NCBI GenBank assembly: GCA_002296055.1
Contig: DBHE01000034.1
Coordinates: 1 to 55,284 of the forward strand
From: Pseudomonadaceae bacterium UBA836
GTDB taxonomy: Bacteria; Pseudomonadota; Gammaproteobacteria; Pseudomonadales; Pseudomonadaceae
DNA: 55,284 nt
Direction of reading: 5' to 3'
Shown here: piece after piece, positions 7,976-18,059 of the stretch
How the letters are laid out: every line of letters begins with the position of its first letter
How positions within the stretch are numbered: position 1 is the stretch's first letter
Position numbers and translations under genes: made by a program
Notes under the pieces: model-generated
The model's database searches: none
What the model was told of the DNA's origin: nothing
The model's input: the letters and a program-made list of their open reading frames with translations, nothing else

Positions 7976-8827
7976 TCAACGGCTGGCTGCCTTGGGCCCT
8001 CCTATTACTAATGCGATGCCCCCCAAAATGGCGAGCGAGGCGATCATAAGTAGCAGGCTGGGGGCTTCGTTCAGCAGAAGCAGACCGCCTGCGGCAGTAA
8101 TGACGGGCACGCTCAGCTGCACACTGGCGGCGGCGCTGGCGCGTAAGCCAGGGAGTGCAGCGTACCAGATGGCGTAGCCCAGGCCTGAGGTGATAGCGCC
8201 GGATGCCAGGGCGTAAAGAGCACCGTTGGCATCCACGCTCAGCCAGGGCAAGGTCAGTGCCGACAGGGCGAGAGCCAGAGGTACTGCGCGGACAAAGTTA
8301 CCGGCGGTGTCGGCCAGCGGGTTGCTTGCGCCGCGACCGCGCAGCGAATACAGCCCCCAGGCGACGCCCGCAGCGAGCATGCTCAGGGCTGGTAGTGCCG
8401 GCGGGGTGCTGGCGCCGGGGAGCAGCAGGGCAGCCAATCCGATCAGCGCAAGGGCAAAGCCTGCACTTTGGACTGGACTCAGGCGCTCGCCGCGCAGCAG
8501 ACCAATACCAAGCATGCTGACCTGCACCGCAGCAAACAACAGCAAGGCGCCAGTAGCAGCGTCAAGTTGGATATACGCCCAAGAGAAGGCGGCGGCGTAG
8601 ACGAACAGGGCAACAGCGGAGGTCCAGTTGCCACCAGTGACCCTAGCTCCCCGGCCAGGCCAGTGCAGGAGCACCCAGAGCATCAGAGCACCGGATATCA
8701 GGCGCAACGTCGTGAAGGTTGCAGGGTCGATATCGGTATCGCGCAGGGCCACGCGGCACAGTACCGAGTTACCAGCGAAGGCCAGCATGGCCAGGGCGGT
8801 CAGAAAGGTCAGGCGTGCTGCAGACAT
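7976..8827 (-). CDS. EamA/DMT-family transporter
   Basis: A 283-residue inner-membrane protein with ten predicted membrane segments in two EamA repeats. It starts MSAARLTFLTALAMLAFAGNSVLCR, typical of the 10-TMS drug/metabolite exporters. GGGAG lies 7 bp before the ATG. It follows the type VI regulator gene by 57 bp on the same strand and precedes cti. Substrate cannot be told from sequence; family members export amino acids, metabolites or small toxic compounds. A link to the type VI cluster is not implied. Confidence 0.88.
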   Translation of the reverse strand: MSAARLTFLTALAMLAFAGNSVLCRVALRDTDIDPATFTTLRLISGALMLWVLLHWPGRGARVTGGNWTSAVALFVYAAAFSWAYIQLDAATGALLLFAAVQVSMLGIGLLRGERLSPVQSAGFALALIGLAALLLPGASTPPALPALSMLAAGVAWGLYSLRGRGASNPLADTAGNFVRAVPLALALSALTLPWLSVDANGALYALASGAITSGLGYAIWYAALPGLRASAAASVQLSVPVITAAGGLLLLNEAPSLLLMIASLAILGGIALVIGGPKAASR

Positions 8828-8884
8828 GAATCGCTCCCGTTGAGTCCGCTCTGTTATGCCTCTCTTGCACTTGATATTGCAATG

Positions 8885-10420
8885 CTACTTTGTGCTGGCT
8901 GACGTTAAACCCAGCCGCTGCATGCGGTACAGCAATGTACGACGTGGTAGCCCCAGGGCCTGGGCGGTCAAAGTCTGATTGCCGCCGTGCAGCTGCAGCC
9001 CCTCAATCAACAAGTTGCGTTCCAGAGCTTCCAGCTGCTCGCGCAGGCCCAGGCGGTGTGCGTGTTGCGGGGTGTCCGGCAGCTGCAGGTGCTCAGGTAG
9101 CAGCACGTTGCCGTCACACAGGAGCAGGGCGCGGGCAATCAGGCCCTTCAGCTCTCGGACATTGCCGGGGAAGCGATGACTGGCCAGATAGGCGAGGGCA
9201 CTATCGCTCCAATGACAGGGACTGCGCTGGAGGAAGGCACAGGTATCGACGGCAAATTGTAGCGCTAACTGGCGGATGTCGCTGCCCCGTTCGCGCAGTG
9301 GCGGCAGGTTGATGGGAAAGTGTCCTAGCCGGTAATAAAGGTCTTCGCGGAACAGACCACGCTGTACCTGTTCGTGCAGGCGCTGGTGGGTCGCGGCGAG
9401 AATGCGCACGTCCACCCGGTGACTCTGGTTGCTGCCCAGCGGACGAATTTCACCCTCCTGCAGCACGCGCAGCAATTTGGCCTGCAGCGCCAGTGGCATG
9501 TCGCCGATTTCGTCGAGAAACAGGGTGCCGCCGTTGGCGGCGTCGAACAGCCCTTCGCGATCCTGCATGGCGCCGGTAAAGGCGCCCTTGCGGTAGCCGA
9601 ACAGCTCACTTTCGAGCAGTTGCTCTGGCAGAGCGCTGCAGTTCTGCGCAACAAAAGGCTTGCTGCGGCGCGAGCCGTAATCGTGGATGGCGCGGGCTAC
9701 CAGTTCTTTACCCGTGCCGGTCTCGCCGCCAATCAGCACCGTGACCGGGTTATGCAACACCTTGCTGATCAAACGGTACACCTGCTGCATGGCGGGGCTC
9801 TGACCAATCAGGCCGAAGCTGCCGTGCTCAGGCTGGCTGCTGGGCAAGGACGGCTCGTCCTGCGGGCACTGCTGTAGGTCTTGCTGTTGCTGCAGCAGGC
9901 GCAGGCGTCCCAGGCCGATCCCGCCCAAGTGGCGCAGCGGTTCGGTCAGGGCATCGGGGATATCGCCCTGCTGCCTTGCCAGCAGCATAAGCCCCGCCAA
10001 CTGCTGATCAGTATCATGTAGCGGCACGCACAGCAGGCTACGCCAGGGCTCGGCGCTGTCGGGCAAAAAGGGCGTGGCGTACAGGCTATGGTCCAGGGCG
10101 CGCAGATTCAGGCTGCGGTTCTGGGTTAGGCAGTACTGCAGTAACTGTTGCTCAAACCAGTTGGCGGGCGCCTCACCGATGTCGCTGTTTAACGGGGCGC
10201 CGTCAAACCACTGACTGCTCAGGTGTAGGCGGGTGTGAGTCTTGTCCAGCAGGTAGAGCTGCGCCAGCGGGCAGTCGGTCAGCTGGCTGGCGCAGGCCAG
10301 TAGCTGTAGCTGCAGTTGCTGCGGATCGCTGGCCAGCTCGGCCAGGCAGGCCAGCAACGGCGCTGCGCAGGTGAGTGGGTGGGTGCTGTCGGGCAGAGCA
10401 AGTGATTTAAGCGACGTCAC
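8885..10420 (-). CDS. sigma54-dependent activator of the type VI cluster (Sfa/VasH-like)
   Basis: A 511-residue enhancer-binding protein. Residues about 20-175 form a GAF-like sensory domain. The central AAA+ domain has Walker A GETGTGKE (232-239), the sigma54-contacting loop GAFTGA (279-284), and Walker B LFLDEI (300-305). The C-terminus has a Fis-type helix-turn-helix (about 475-507, [22 protein letters not shown]). Its start overlaps the end of clpV by 14 bp, implying translational coupling. VasH and Sfa proteins in this position activate hcp/vgrG or part of their own cluster with RpoN. I found no convincing -24/-12 element upstream of tssA, so its targets may lie outside the window. Confidence 0.92.
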   Translation of the reverse strand: MTSLKSLALPDSTHPLTCAAPLLACLAELASDPQQLQLQLLACASQLTDCPLAQLYLLDKTHTRLHLSSQWFDGAPLNSDIGEAPANWFEQQLLQYCLTQNRSLNLRALDHSLYATPFLPDSAEPWRSLLCVPLHDTDQQLAGLMLLARQQGDIPDALTEPLRHLGGIGLGRLRLLQQQQDLQQCPQDEPSLPSSQPEHGSFGLIGQSPAMQQVYRLISKVLHNPVTVLIGGETGTGKELVARAIHDYGSRRSKPFVAQNCSALPEQLLESELFGYRKGAFTGAMQDREGLFDAANGGTLFLDEIGDMPLALQAKLLRVLQEGEIRPLGSNQSHRVDVRILAATHQRLHEQVQRGLFREDLYYRLGHFPINLPPLRERGSDIRQLALQFAVDTCAFLQRSPCHWSDSALAYLASHRFPGNVRELKGLIARALLLCDGNVLLPEHLQLPDTPQHAHRLGLREQLEALERNLLIEGLQLHGGNQTLTAQALGLPRRTLLYRMQRLGLTSASTK

Positions 10421-12887
10421 ACCGGATGCCTCCGTCGTTTTCTAGGTGAACATGAATGCGGCTGACTGTCGCCATGGGCGATAGCAGTTGATTGGCGATA
10501 GGCGCCTGAATGTGCCGCTCTATCCAGCGTTCAACCAGGCGTGCGCCCCCCTCGCGCTGACATTGCTTGGCGATGTGGGCGGGTAGGGCGGGGTCGTACC
10601 GCAGGCTCAGTCGACGGGCTGACAGTCGATCTTCAAGCCGATGCAAGCGCTGACGCACGACGGCGGCCAAGGCGTCTTCGTCCATCGGCAAGTAGGGCAG
10701 AACCCGCATCCGCGCCAGCAACGCTGGCTTGAAATGGCTGCGCAGGGTCGGCTCGATTTGTTCCAAAACCTGCTCTGCGCTGGGTCGCACACCCTGGCAT
10801 AACCGGTTTATCTGCTCGCTAGCCAGGTTGGAGGTCAGCAGGATCAGGGTATTGCGAAAGTCGATTTCTCGACCCTCGCCGTCGTTGGCAATGCCCTTGT
10901 CGAAGATTTGGTAGAACAGGTTGAGTAGCTGCGGATGCGCCTTCTCTACCTCATCCAGCAGCACCACGGAGTAGGGCCGCCGGCGCACCGCTTCGGTCAG
11001 TTGCCCGCCTTCGCCGTAGCCGACGTAGCCGGGCGGGGCGCCGATCAGCCGTGCCAGGCTGTGGGGTTCTTGGTATTCGCCCATGTTGATGATAGTAAGA
11101 AAGTCCGCACCGCCGTACAGCAGCTCGGCGATGGCCTCAGCGGTAGCGGTTTTGCCGACGCCACTGGGGCCGACTAGCAGAAACACGCCGCTGGGGCGAT
11201 CTGGTCGGCTGAGGCCCAGGGCTGCGGCGCGTAGGCCCTGATCTAGCTCGGCGATGGCTTCCTTCTGGCCGTGCAGGCGTTGTCCGAGTTGCTCGGCGAA
11301 GCAGGCGATTTGCTCACTGCGACTACCCTGCAAGCGTTCCAGAGGGATGCCGGTCCAGCCGCTGACGACTTCAGCCACCGCGCGGCTATCCACCTCGGCG
11401 CTGACCAGCGGTGTCTGCTGTTGCAGGGCGATCAGCTCGGCGCGGTTGGCGGCGTGCTGTTCGCTGGGCTGCGCTAACTGCTGCGCTAGTGCGCGCTGGG
11501 CGTCCCAGCTTTCATGCAGGGCTTGGGCTTGCTGCTGGGCGGCGGGCAGCGCGCTTTGCAAGCGGTCTAGTAGCGCTAGCTCAACGGCTAAGCCGCGTTG
11601 GTGATCCTGTTCCAGTGCGCTGCTTTGGCGTTGGGACTGCTGAATCTGCGCCTCCAGCTGGTCAACCGCCAGCGGCGGGCAGGCCAGGTTGACCCTGGCT
11701 CTGGCGCAGGCGGTGTCGAGCAGGTCGATGGCTTTATCGGGTAGTTGCCGATCCGGCAGGTAGCGCGCGGCCAGCTCAACGGCGGCAACCACTGCAGCGT
11801 CGGAGATGTGCAGGCCGTGGCTGTCGGCGTAGCGCGGAGCCAGACCGCGCAGAACGGCGGTAGCCTGGGCGATATCCGGGGCGTGCAACATGATAGGCTG
11901 GAAGCGGCGAGCGAGCGCGGGGTCCTTATCGATGTGTTTGCGGTATTCGCTCCAGGTGGTGGCGGCGATGGCCTTCAAGTTACCGCGAGCCAGTGCTGGC
12001 TTCAGCAGGTTGGCGCTGTCGGCGGTGCCAGCGTCGCCGCCATGCCCGATCAGGGTGTGAGCCTCGTCGATAAACAGGATGACGCGCGCGCCGCGCTGGC
12101 TGGCGGCGCTGATCACGCCCTGCAGCCGTCGCTCTAGTTCACCACGCATGCCGGCACCGGCTTGCAGCAGGCCCAGATCCAGTGACAGAACTCGGTAGTC
12201 GCGCAGGGTATCGGGCACGGTGCCGGCAATGATGCGTTGGGCCAGGCCTTCGATCAGCGCGCTCTTGCCAACGCCAGCCTCACCGAGAATGGCTGGATTG
12301 CTTTTGCGGCGGCGACAAAGAATGTCGATCATCTGTCGCAGCTCATTTTCTCGCCCCAGCACCGGGTCCAGCTCACCAGCGGCGGCTTGGCGGGTCAGGT
12401 CCTGGGTGAACTCGTCGAGCAGTTGCTGATTGACGGCGGGTTCAGGGTTCTGGGTCTGATTGGCGAGCTGTTGCAGGTGCTCTGCATCCAACCCAGCCAG
12501 CAGTCGCGGGTCTGCTGGTGGCTCGCGCAGCCAGGCCAGCAGCAAGGCTCGCTGATCGATCAGGCGTTGCTGTAACTCGGTAGTGGCAAGCAGCAGGGCC
12601 CGCTGTAGCCAGCCGATCAGGGCAGCTGAGAGCACCGGGTTGCCCGGTTCACCGCTGCCTGAACTAGACAGTTGCAGGGCGTCTTTCAGGCTGTCTGGTT
12701 CTCGGCCACTGGCCAGTAGTGCCCGCTGCAGCAGGCTGTCTGGCCGTTGCAGCAGGCTCAGTAGCAGATCCTCTGGCTGAACGCTGTGGCCGCCACGCTG
12801 CAGGCAATGCGCCGCCGCGCCTTCCAGGTCGCGGCGCAGGTCGCTGCTGAGCAGACGCACCAGTTGATGAAGGTCGAGTTTGATCAT
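10407..12887 (-). CDS. tssH: type VI sheath-recycling ATPase ClpV (TssH)
   Basis: An 826-residue AAA+ unfoldase that dismantles the contracted TssB-TssC sheath so that subunits can be reused. It has an N-terminal Clp-N domain (1-150), a first nucleotide-binding domain with Walker A GEAGVGKS (202-209) and FIDEAH (272-277), a coiled middle region (about 405-490), and a second domain with GPSGVGKT (573-580) and LLDEVEKAH. The Gln-rich middle region and the length fit ClpV rather than ClpB or ClpA. The ATG overlaps the tssG stop in an ATGA. The 3' end overlaps the activator gene. Confidence 0.96.
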   Translation of the reverse strand: MIKLDLHQLVRLLSSDLRRDLEGAAAHCLQRGGHSVQPEDLLLSLLQRPDSLLQRALLASGREPDSLKDALQLSSSGSGEPGNPVLSAALIGWLQRALLLATTELQQRLIDQRALLLAWLREPPADPRLLAGLDAEHLQQLANQTQNPEPAVNQQLLDEFTQDLTRQAAAGELDPVLGRENELRQMIDILCRRRKSNPAILGEAGVGKSALIEGLAQRIIAGTVPDTLRDYRVLSLDLGLLQAGAGMRGELERRLQGVISAASQRGARVILFIDEAHTLIGHGGDAGTADSANLLKPALARGNLKAIAATTWSEYRKHIDKDPALARRFQPIMLHAPDIAQATAVLRGLAPRYADSHGLHISDAAVVAAVELAARYLPDRQLPDKAIDLLDTACARARVNLACPPLAVDQLEAQIQQSQRQSSALEQDHQRGLAVELALLDRLQSALPAAQQQAQALHESWDAQRALAQQLAQPSEQHAANRAELIALQQQTPLVSAEVDSRAVAEVVSGWTGIPLERLQGSRSEQIACFAEQLGQRLHGQKEAIAELDQGLRAAALGLSRPDRPSGVFLLVGPSGVGKTATAEAIAELLYGGADFLTIINMGEYQEPHSLARLIGAPPGYVGYGEGGQLTEAVRRRPYSVVLLDEVEKAHPQLLNLFYQIFDKGIANDGEGREIDFRNTLILLTSNLASEQINRLCQGVRPSAEQVLEQIEPTLRSHFKPALLARMRVLPYLPMDEDALAAVVRQRLHRLEDRLSARRLSLRYDPALPAHIAKQCQREGGARLVERWIERHIQAPIANQLLSPMATVSRIHVHLENDGGIRCDVA

Positions 12888-13897
12888 GGGGCTGTGTCTC
12901 TCACGTTGGGCGTCAGCAGAATGTGCACATCATCGGCCGGCTGGCCGAGCCAACTGCTCCAGCCAAGCCGGCAGGGGTTGTGCTGACCAAGTCTTAATTC
13001 GCGCAGCTCGTCGCGGCGCAGGTGCAATTGCAGGTCGTAGTGCAGGGGCGTGCGTAACACGAACGCCAGCAGTGCACAGAGTGGTTGATGGTCCTGCCCT
13101 GGCGGCAGAAAGCGGTGAAAGTCATTCCAGTCCAGTTGGAGCAACCGCACGCGAAAGCGGCCGCTGCCATCCACGACGCTGCTGCCCAGTACGCAGTCGC
13201 CCGACAGGCTGCTGCTCTGCTGGCCGAGCCGGCACAGTTGCTCGGTTGGGATGTCGATGCGTTGCGGCAGGCACTGCTGCAGCTCGATGTGCGGGTAGCG
13301 GAAGTAGTAACGTAATACGGCGCAGACCAGCTCGGCCGACTGGCTGCGCATGCCGATTAAGCCCAGGTAAGGCAGTAAACGGCGTGGCTGTAGGCAGGCA
13401 TGCGGGGTGTCGTAGTCCAGACCAGCAGTGGCCAACAGGCGCTGGGACAGCTGGTCGATAGCGCCGCCCTGGAAACGACTGTAGTAACGATACTTCTGCC
13501 AGATGGGCAGAAGCAGGCGCTGCAGGCGGTCGTTGAACAGGTCGAGCAGGTCACGGATGCTGCGGCTGCCGGCATCGTCTCCCAGGGCCTGTTCGACGTA
13601 GCTCGCTGGCAGGGGTGAAGCCGCGCCGCTGAGGGCTATCAGGTTCAGTTGCAGGTGGCAGTAGAGACCGTCGTCGCGGTGCTCGAAGCTCAGCTGCTCG
13701 ATGTCCCGGGTGGCAAAGCCTAGGCTCGGGTTGGCGCTGAAGCTGATGCGCCGGTACAGAGCCTCGTGGCTGAGATCGGGGTGCTGTAGCTGTAACTGGT
13801 CGAGCAGGCGCAACAGCGCCTGATACAGGCTGAAATGCTGAATGTCCCGCTGCAGGCGGGTTAAAACAGGGGCTGTAGGCCCATGCGCGGCGCCCAT
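12884..13897 (-). CDS. tssG: type VI baseplate protein TssG
   Basis: A 337-residue member of the TssG (VasB/ImpH) family, one of the wedge components that with TssE, TssF and TssK makes the baseplate. The sequence shows the usual features: an early F-x-x-Y-Q-A-L-L-R-L-L helix, RISFSANPSLGFA, the GAASPLPASYVEQ loop, then DLLDLFNDRLQRLLLPIWQKYRYY. The ATG at 13897 lies 37 bp inside tssF and has a GGGGG ribosome site. No later in-frame ATG or GTG fits the conserved N-terminus. A frameshift-free overlap this long suggests coupled translation with TssF. Confidence 0.95.
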   Translation of the reverse strand: MGAAHGPTAPVLTRLQRDIQHFSLYQALLRLLDQLQLQHPDLSHEALYRRISFSANPSLGFATRDIEQLSFEHRDDGLYCHLQLNLIALSGAASPLPASYVEQALGDDAGSRSIRDLLDLFNDRLQRLLLPIWQKYRYYSRFQGGAIDQLSQRLLATAGLDYDTPHACLQPRRLLPYLGLIGMRSQSAELVCAVLRYYFRYPHIELQQCLPQRIDIPTEQLCRLGQQSSSLSGDCVLGSSVVDGSGRFRVRLLQLDWNDFHRFLPPGQDHQPLCALLAFVLRTPLHYDLQLHLRRDELRELRLGQHNPCRLGWSSWLGQPADDVHILLTPNVRDTAP

Positions 13898-15639
13898 TGG
13901 TAGGCATCCCCCTGTAGCGTGGTGACGGATAGTTCGTGGTAGGTGTTGAGGCAGGCATGGTGTGCCAAGAATTCATTGAGCACCGAGCAAAACAGATACA
14001 GGTCGCCGGCGCCGTTATAGCGTTCGGCGTCGAGCTGCAGCTCGGTGCGAATGCCGCGCAGTGGCAGGCCCTGCTGCAAGCGGGCGACCTGGCGGTGCGC
14101 TACCTGCAACAGACCATTAAGTCGCTGCTGGCTGATACGAGCGGCCTGCTGGTCGTGGTGGCGTGGCAGGTCGTAGGAGCCAAGCACGCGGCGCAGGGCG
14201 CCAATGTCTTCCAGACTCTGGTAGTTGAGCGCCATATTGCTGATCAGCCGCCACATGCCATCCTCGTGCAGAGGCGGCGCATAGCTGGGGGTCACCCGTC
14301 CGATGTTGCGGAACTGGACGAACTCCGGGGTGCCGTCGCAGGGCATGCAGATATCGCCCTGAGCCAGACGGGTGGGCAAATGATGGTTGGTGCAGGTCAG
14401 CTCGACCGACAGGGTTTCCTGCTGGTCTTGGCTGTGCTGTGCGAAGCACAGGTAACTGTCGGGGTTGTCGCCGAGCAGTGATGGGTATTGGCGCAGACTG
14501 TAGCAGGGTGTCGGCTCGCCGCTGCCCAGGCGACGGTCGTGCTCGAATGACTCGAACGGCGCGTAGCGGCGGTAACCCATGCCGCCCGGTTTCCAACCGG
14601 TGACGTTGTCCACCGAGAAGATGCCGCAGTGTTCGCCGGAGAGTTCCGCCGGGCGCAGCAGGTACTGGTCCTGACGGCCGTCCAGGCGAATCGGCGTTGC
14701 ATCGTGGGCGAACAGGTTGACCACCGGGGCGCAATGCAGCCGCAGGTGTTCGCGGCCAGGGCTGATCTGTCGGCAGCTTGGGTGGCGCACCTCAAACTGC
14801 AGGCTCAGCCCACGCGCCGCTTTCAGCCCATCGCCGGCCTGGGCCTGCAACTGGCTCAAGCCGTTGAGCTCGACGAACAGGAATTTTTCCGCGAAAGCGA
14901 AGTATTCCTGCAGGTGGCGGTAGCCAGCAAAAGTGTTGTCGGGGTAGGGCAGCAGAGCCTGGCCAGCGTCAAAGCCTGCGGCCTGTAGCTGGCTGCCGGG
15001 CAGGTGCAGGCTGCTTCTCTCGGTACTTAGCGGCTGCCCGTCGTTATCCAGTGGCTGAGCCTTTATGTCCTGCAGGTGTTGGGTGAGCAGCAGATAAAGA
15101 TTGCGGCTGACGTGCTCGTCGCCACTGAGATGCAGACGCAGGCGCTCCAGCTGTAGATCCTGCAAGCTGCCTTCAGCGGTCATTCCCAGACGCAGCTCCA
15201 GACGTGCGCCCAGGCTGTGGCTGTGAAAGCTGAACTGCTGGATGTCCAGCGGCAGCAGCCGGGTCTGGCCGGCGGTACGAAAGCGGCAACGCACACCATC
15301 AATTGGGCGCGATTCAACAGGCGTGCCGGCTGGCACCAGTAGTTCGGATTGTGGGCGTTTCAGAGGCTCGAACTGCAGCATCGCAAAAGACGGCAGCGGT
15401 CGCATGCAATTGGGCCACAGCAGATGCATCAGCGAGTGGGTTAGTTCGGGTAGCTCGTCGTCCAGTTTCTGTCGCAACCGGCCGGTCAGAAACGCGACCC
15501 CTTCGAGCAGGCGCTCTATGTCTGGATCGCTGCTGCTACTGGCCAGATAGGGAGCCAGCGCAGGGTTACGCTGAGCGAAGTGGCGGCCTTGCTCGCGCAG
15601 GGCGCTGAGTTCACTTTGATAGTAGTGATTGAAAGACAT
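13861..15639 (-). CDS. tssF: type VI baseplate protein TssF
   Basis: A 592-residue TssF (VasA/ImpG) protein, normal length for the family. It begins MSFNHYYQSELSALREQGRHFA and continues with SSSDPDIERLLEGVAFLTGRLRQKLDDELPELTHSLMHLLWPNCMRPLPSF, the most conserved stretch of TssF. TssF and TssG form the heterotrimeric core of each baseplate wedge. It begins 2 bp after the tssE stop and overlaps tssG. Confidence 0.97.
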   Translation of the reverse strand: MSFNHYYQSELSALREQGRHFAQRNPALAPYLASSSSDPDIERLLEGVAFLTGRLRQKLDDELPELTHSLMHLLWPNCMRPLPSFAMLQFEPLKRPQSELLVPAGTPVESRPIDGVRCRFRTAGQTRLLPLDIQQFSFHSHSLGARLELRLGMTAEGSLQDLQLERLRLHLSGDEHVSRNLYLLLTQHLQDIKAQPLDNDGQPLSTERSSLHLPGSQLQAAGFDAGQALLPYPDNTFAGYRHLQEYFAFAEKFLFVELNGLSQLQAQAGDGLKAARGLSLQFEVRHPSCRQISPGREHLRLHCAPVVNLFAHDATPIRLDGRQDQYLLRPAELSGEHCGIFSVDNVTGWKPGGMGYRRYAPFESFEHDRRLGSGEPTPCYSLRQYPSLLGDNPDSYLCFAQHSQDQQETLSVELTCTNHHLPTRLAQGDICMPCDGTPEFVQFRNIGRVTPSYAPPLHEDGMWRLISNMALNYQSLEDIGALRRVLGSYDLPRHHDQQAARISQQRLNGLLQVAHRQVARLQQGLPLRGIRTELQLDAERYNGAGDLYLFCSVLNEFLAHHACLNTYHELSVTTLQGDAYQWAPRMGLQPLF

Positions 15640-15641
15640 GC

Positions 15642-16070
15642 TCAGTGCGTTCCGGTTTGCTCTACCTGGGTTTGGCCTTGCCCGTCCAGCTGCACGCAGA
15701 AGCGCACGGGGTGCTGCAACTCGCCCATGTTCACGCGTGCGCGAATGTCAAATGTGAGGTGCAAGGGGTCATCGCCATTGCTATGGCTGACCACCCGAAC
15801 CTGCTGCAGGCGTGGCTCGTATCGGGTGATAAAACGCTCAATGGCGGCGCGGGCCTGTTGGCGGGTGTCGTGCAGCGATAGGCGCATGTCGTTCAGCTCT
15901 GGCAGGCCATAGTCCGGCAGCATTTGCACACTGCCGGCGCGGGTGCTGAGCATGCGCGCCAAGTGGTTGGCGATGGACGCGCTGACACTGGCCTCGCGGG
16001 GCTGGGTTCGACGCGCCTCAGCCTTGCCGCCAAGGCGCTCGAACAAGGTGCCATAGGGCTGGGCTGTCAT
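15642..16070 (-). CDS. tssE: type VI baseplate protein TssE (gp25-like)
   Basis: A 142-residue gp25-like protein that nucleates the sheath on the baseplate. It carries the expected QMLPDYGLPELNDM motif at about 49-62 and a conserved EPRLQQVRV segment later. The ATG shares one base with the tssC stop (TGATG), so translation is coupled. The length is ordinary. Confidence 0.95.
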   Translation of the reverse strand: MTAQPYGTLFERLGGKAEARRTQPREASVSASIANHLARMLSTRAGSVQMLPDYGLPELNDMRLSLHDTRQQARAAIERFITRYEPRLQQVRVVSHSNGDDPLHLTFDIRARVNMGELQHPVRFCVQLDGQGQTQVEQTGTH

Positions 16071-17545
16071 CAGTCACGATCCAGCTTGCCGACCAGCGAC
16101 AGGGTGAAGTCTGCCCCCATGTACTTGAAATGCGGGCGGACACTGAGGCTGACCCGGTACCAGCCGGGCTGCCCGGCCACGTCCTGCACCTGCACCTCGG
16201 CGGCGCGCAGCGGCCTGCGGCCACGGACTTCGGCGCTGGGGTTGTCCTGATCGGCCACGTACTGGCGAATCCACTTGTTCAGCTCCAGCTCCAGGTCGGT
16301 GCGCTCCTTCCATGCGCCGATCTGCTCGCGTTGCAGTACCTTCAAGTAGTGGGCCAGCCGGTTGACGATAAACAGATAGGGCAGTTGGCTGCCAAGACGG
16401 AAGTTCAGCTCGGCGTTTTTGCCTTCTTCACTGTTGCCGAAGAAGCGGGCCTTCTGTGTCGAGTTGGCAGAGAAGAAGGCGGCGTTGTCGCTGCCCTTGC
16501 GCATGGTCAGGGCGATAAAGCCGGCGTCGGCCAGTTCATATTCGCGACGGTCTGACACCAGCACCTCGGTGGGGATCTTGGTTTCGATCTCGCCCATGCT
16601 GGCGAAGTGGTGCAGCGGCAGATCATCGACCGCGCCGCCGCTTTGCGGGCCAATGATATTGGGACACCAGCGGTAGCGCGCGAAGCTGTCGGTCAGGCGG
16701 GTGGCAAAGGTGAACGCCGTGTTGCCCCACAGGTAATGCTCATGGCTGTCGCTGACCGATTCGCGGTAGGCGAAGCTGCGCACGGGGTTGTCCTCGGGGT
16801 CGTAGGGGGTGCGCAGCAAAAAGCGCGGCAGCGTCAGGCCGACATAGCGCGCGTCTTCGCTTTCGCGGAAGCCTTGCCATTTGGCGAACTGGGGGCCGTC
16901 AAAGTGATCCTGGAGGTCTTTCAGATCGGGCAGGCCGGTGTAGCTGTCCAGGCCGAAGAAGCCGGGGCCAGCGGCGGCGATGAAGGGGGCATGGGACATG
17001 CTGGCCACGCCGGCAACCTGTTGCAACAGGCGGATGTCCTGGGTGCCTGGGCCAAACTGATAATTGGCGATGATGGCGCCGACTGGCTGGCCGCCAAACT
17101 GGCCGTACTCTGCGGTGTAGACATGTTTATACAGGCCGGACTGGACCAGCTCCGGGCTGTCTTCAAAGTCATCGAGTAGGTCTTGTTTGGAGGCGTTGAT
17201 CAGCTCCAGGCGGATGTTCTCGCGAAAGTCCGTGCGTTCAACCAGTAGCTTCAGGCCACGCCAGGCGGACTCCAGTTGCTGGAAATCGGGGTGATGCAGG
17301 ATGCTGTCCATCTGCCGGCTAAGCTTGTTGTCGATTTCGGCAATCATGCGGTCGACCACTGCCTTTTTTACCGGCTCGCTCTGGTTGTGTGGTTTCAGCA
17401 GCTCGCTGATAAAAGCCGAGACGCCGCGCCGGGCAATGGCGTAGGACTCGTCTTCTGGGTTGAGGTGGGTTTCGGCAATGACGCGATCTAGCAGGCTATC
17501 ACTGCTCTGGCTGGCGCTTTGCTGTACGGCGGCTTGGGTGCTCAT
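16070..17545 (-). CDS. tssC: type VI sheath large subunit TssC
   Basis: A 491-residue sheath protein (VipB/HsiC). ATG 17545, giving MSTQAAVQQSASQ, has GGAG upstream and matches the usual start; an upstream in-frame ATG at 17617 would add 24 atypical residues and run back into tssB. Conserved blocks include ILHHPDFQQLESAWRGLKLLV, the GPGTQDIRLLQQVAGVASMSHAPF region, LPRFLLRTPYDPEDNPV and HEHYLWGNTAFTFATRL. TssB and TssC form the contractile sheath around the Hcp tube. It lies 13 bp after tssB. Confidence 0.97.
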   Translation of the reverse strand: MSTQAAVQQSASQSSDSLLDRVIAETHLNPEDESYAIARRGVSAFISELLKPHNQSEPVKKAVVDRMIAEIDNKLSRQMDSILHHPDFQQLESAWRGLKLLVERTDFRENIRLELINASKQDLLDDFEDSPELVQSGLYKHVYTAEYGQFGGQPVGAIIANYQFGPGTQDIRLLQQVAGVASMSHAPFIAAAGPGFFGLDSYTGLPDLKDLQDHFDGPQFAKWQGFRESEDARYVGLTLPRFLLRTPYDPEDNPVRSFAYRESVSDSHEHYLWGNTAFTFATRLTDSFARYRWCPNIIGPQSGGAVDDLPLHHFASMGEIETKIPTEVLVSDRREYELADAGFIALTMRKGSDNAAFFSANSTQKARFFGNSEEGKNAELNFRLGSQLPYLFIVNRLAHYLKVLQREQIGAWKERTDLELELNKWIRQYVADQDNPSAEVRGRRPLRAAEVQVQDVAGQPGWYRVSLSVRPHFKYMGADFTLSLVGKLDRD

Positions 17546-17558
17546 GCTGTGGCTCCGG

Positions 17559-18059
17559 TCAGGCGTTGTCGGCAAGACCCAGCTCAGCCAAAACCTGGCT
17601 GCGGGCCTGTTCGTCATTGAGCAGCGCTTCGATTGCGCGGCGGAAGGCGGGGGTGTTGCCCAGCGGGCCCTTGAGGGCTACGAGCGCTTCGCGCAGCTCC
17701 ATCAGCTGGCGCAGCTCCGGCACTTGCTGAACCAGGTTGGCGGGGTTGAAATCACGCATTGATTGGATATCGAGTTGCACTGGCAGCTCGTCGTCTGCGC
17801 TGTCGCTGTCATCTTGCAGCCGGTTTGGCACGGTGAAGGCGAGTGACAGCGACTGTTTGGCCAGCACGTCATCAAAGTTGCCGGCGTCGACGGCGATCGG
17901 TTTGCGTTGCTCGATGCTGCGGTCATCCTGGCGCTGGGTGAAGTCCCCCAGTACCACCAGCTTGAGCGGCAGCTCGACATCCTGCTGGACGTCACCGGTG
18001 TTGGGTGTGAAGGTGACGTTGACGCGTTCACGCGGTGCGACGCTGCTGTCTTTGGCCAT
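17559..18059 (-). CDS. tssB: type VI sheath small subunit TssB
   Basis: A 166-residue sheath protein (VipA/HsiB). Typical features are the N-terminal S-V-A-P-R-E-R-V-N-V, LPLKLVVLGDFTQRQDDRSIEQRKPI, DNFDDVLA-like spacing, and a C-terminal segment with MRDFNPANLVQQVPELRQLMELREAL that interlocks with TssC. The start codon overlaps the tssA stop by one base (TAATG). Confidence 0.97.
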   Translation of the reverse strand: MAKDSSVAPRERVNVTFTPNTGDVQQDVELPLKLVVLGDFTQRQDDRSIEQRKPIAVDAGNFDDVLAKQSLSLAFTVPNRLQDDSDSADDELPVQLDIQSMRDFNPANLVQQVPELRQLMELREALVALKGPLGNTPAFRRAIEALLNDEQARSQVLAELGLADNA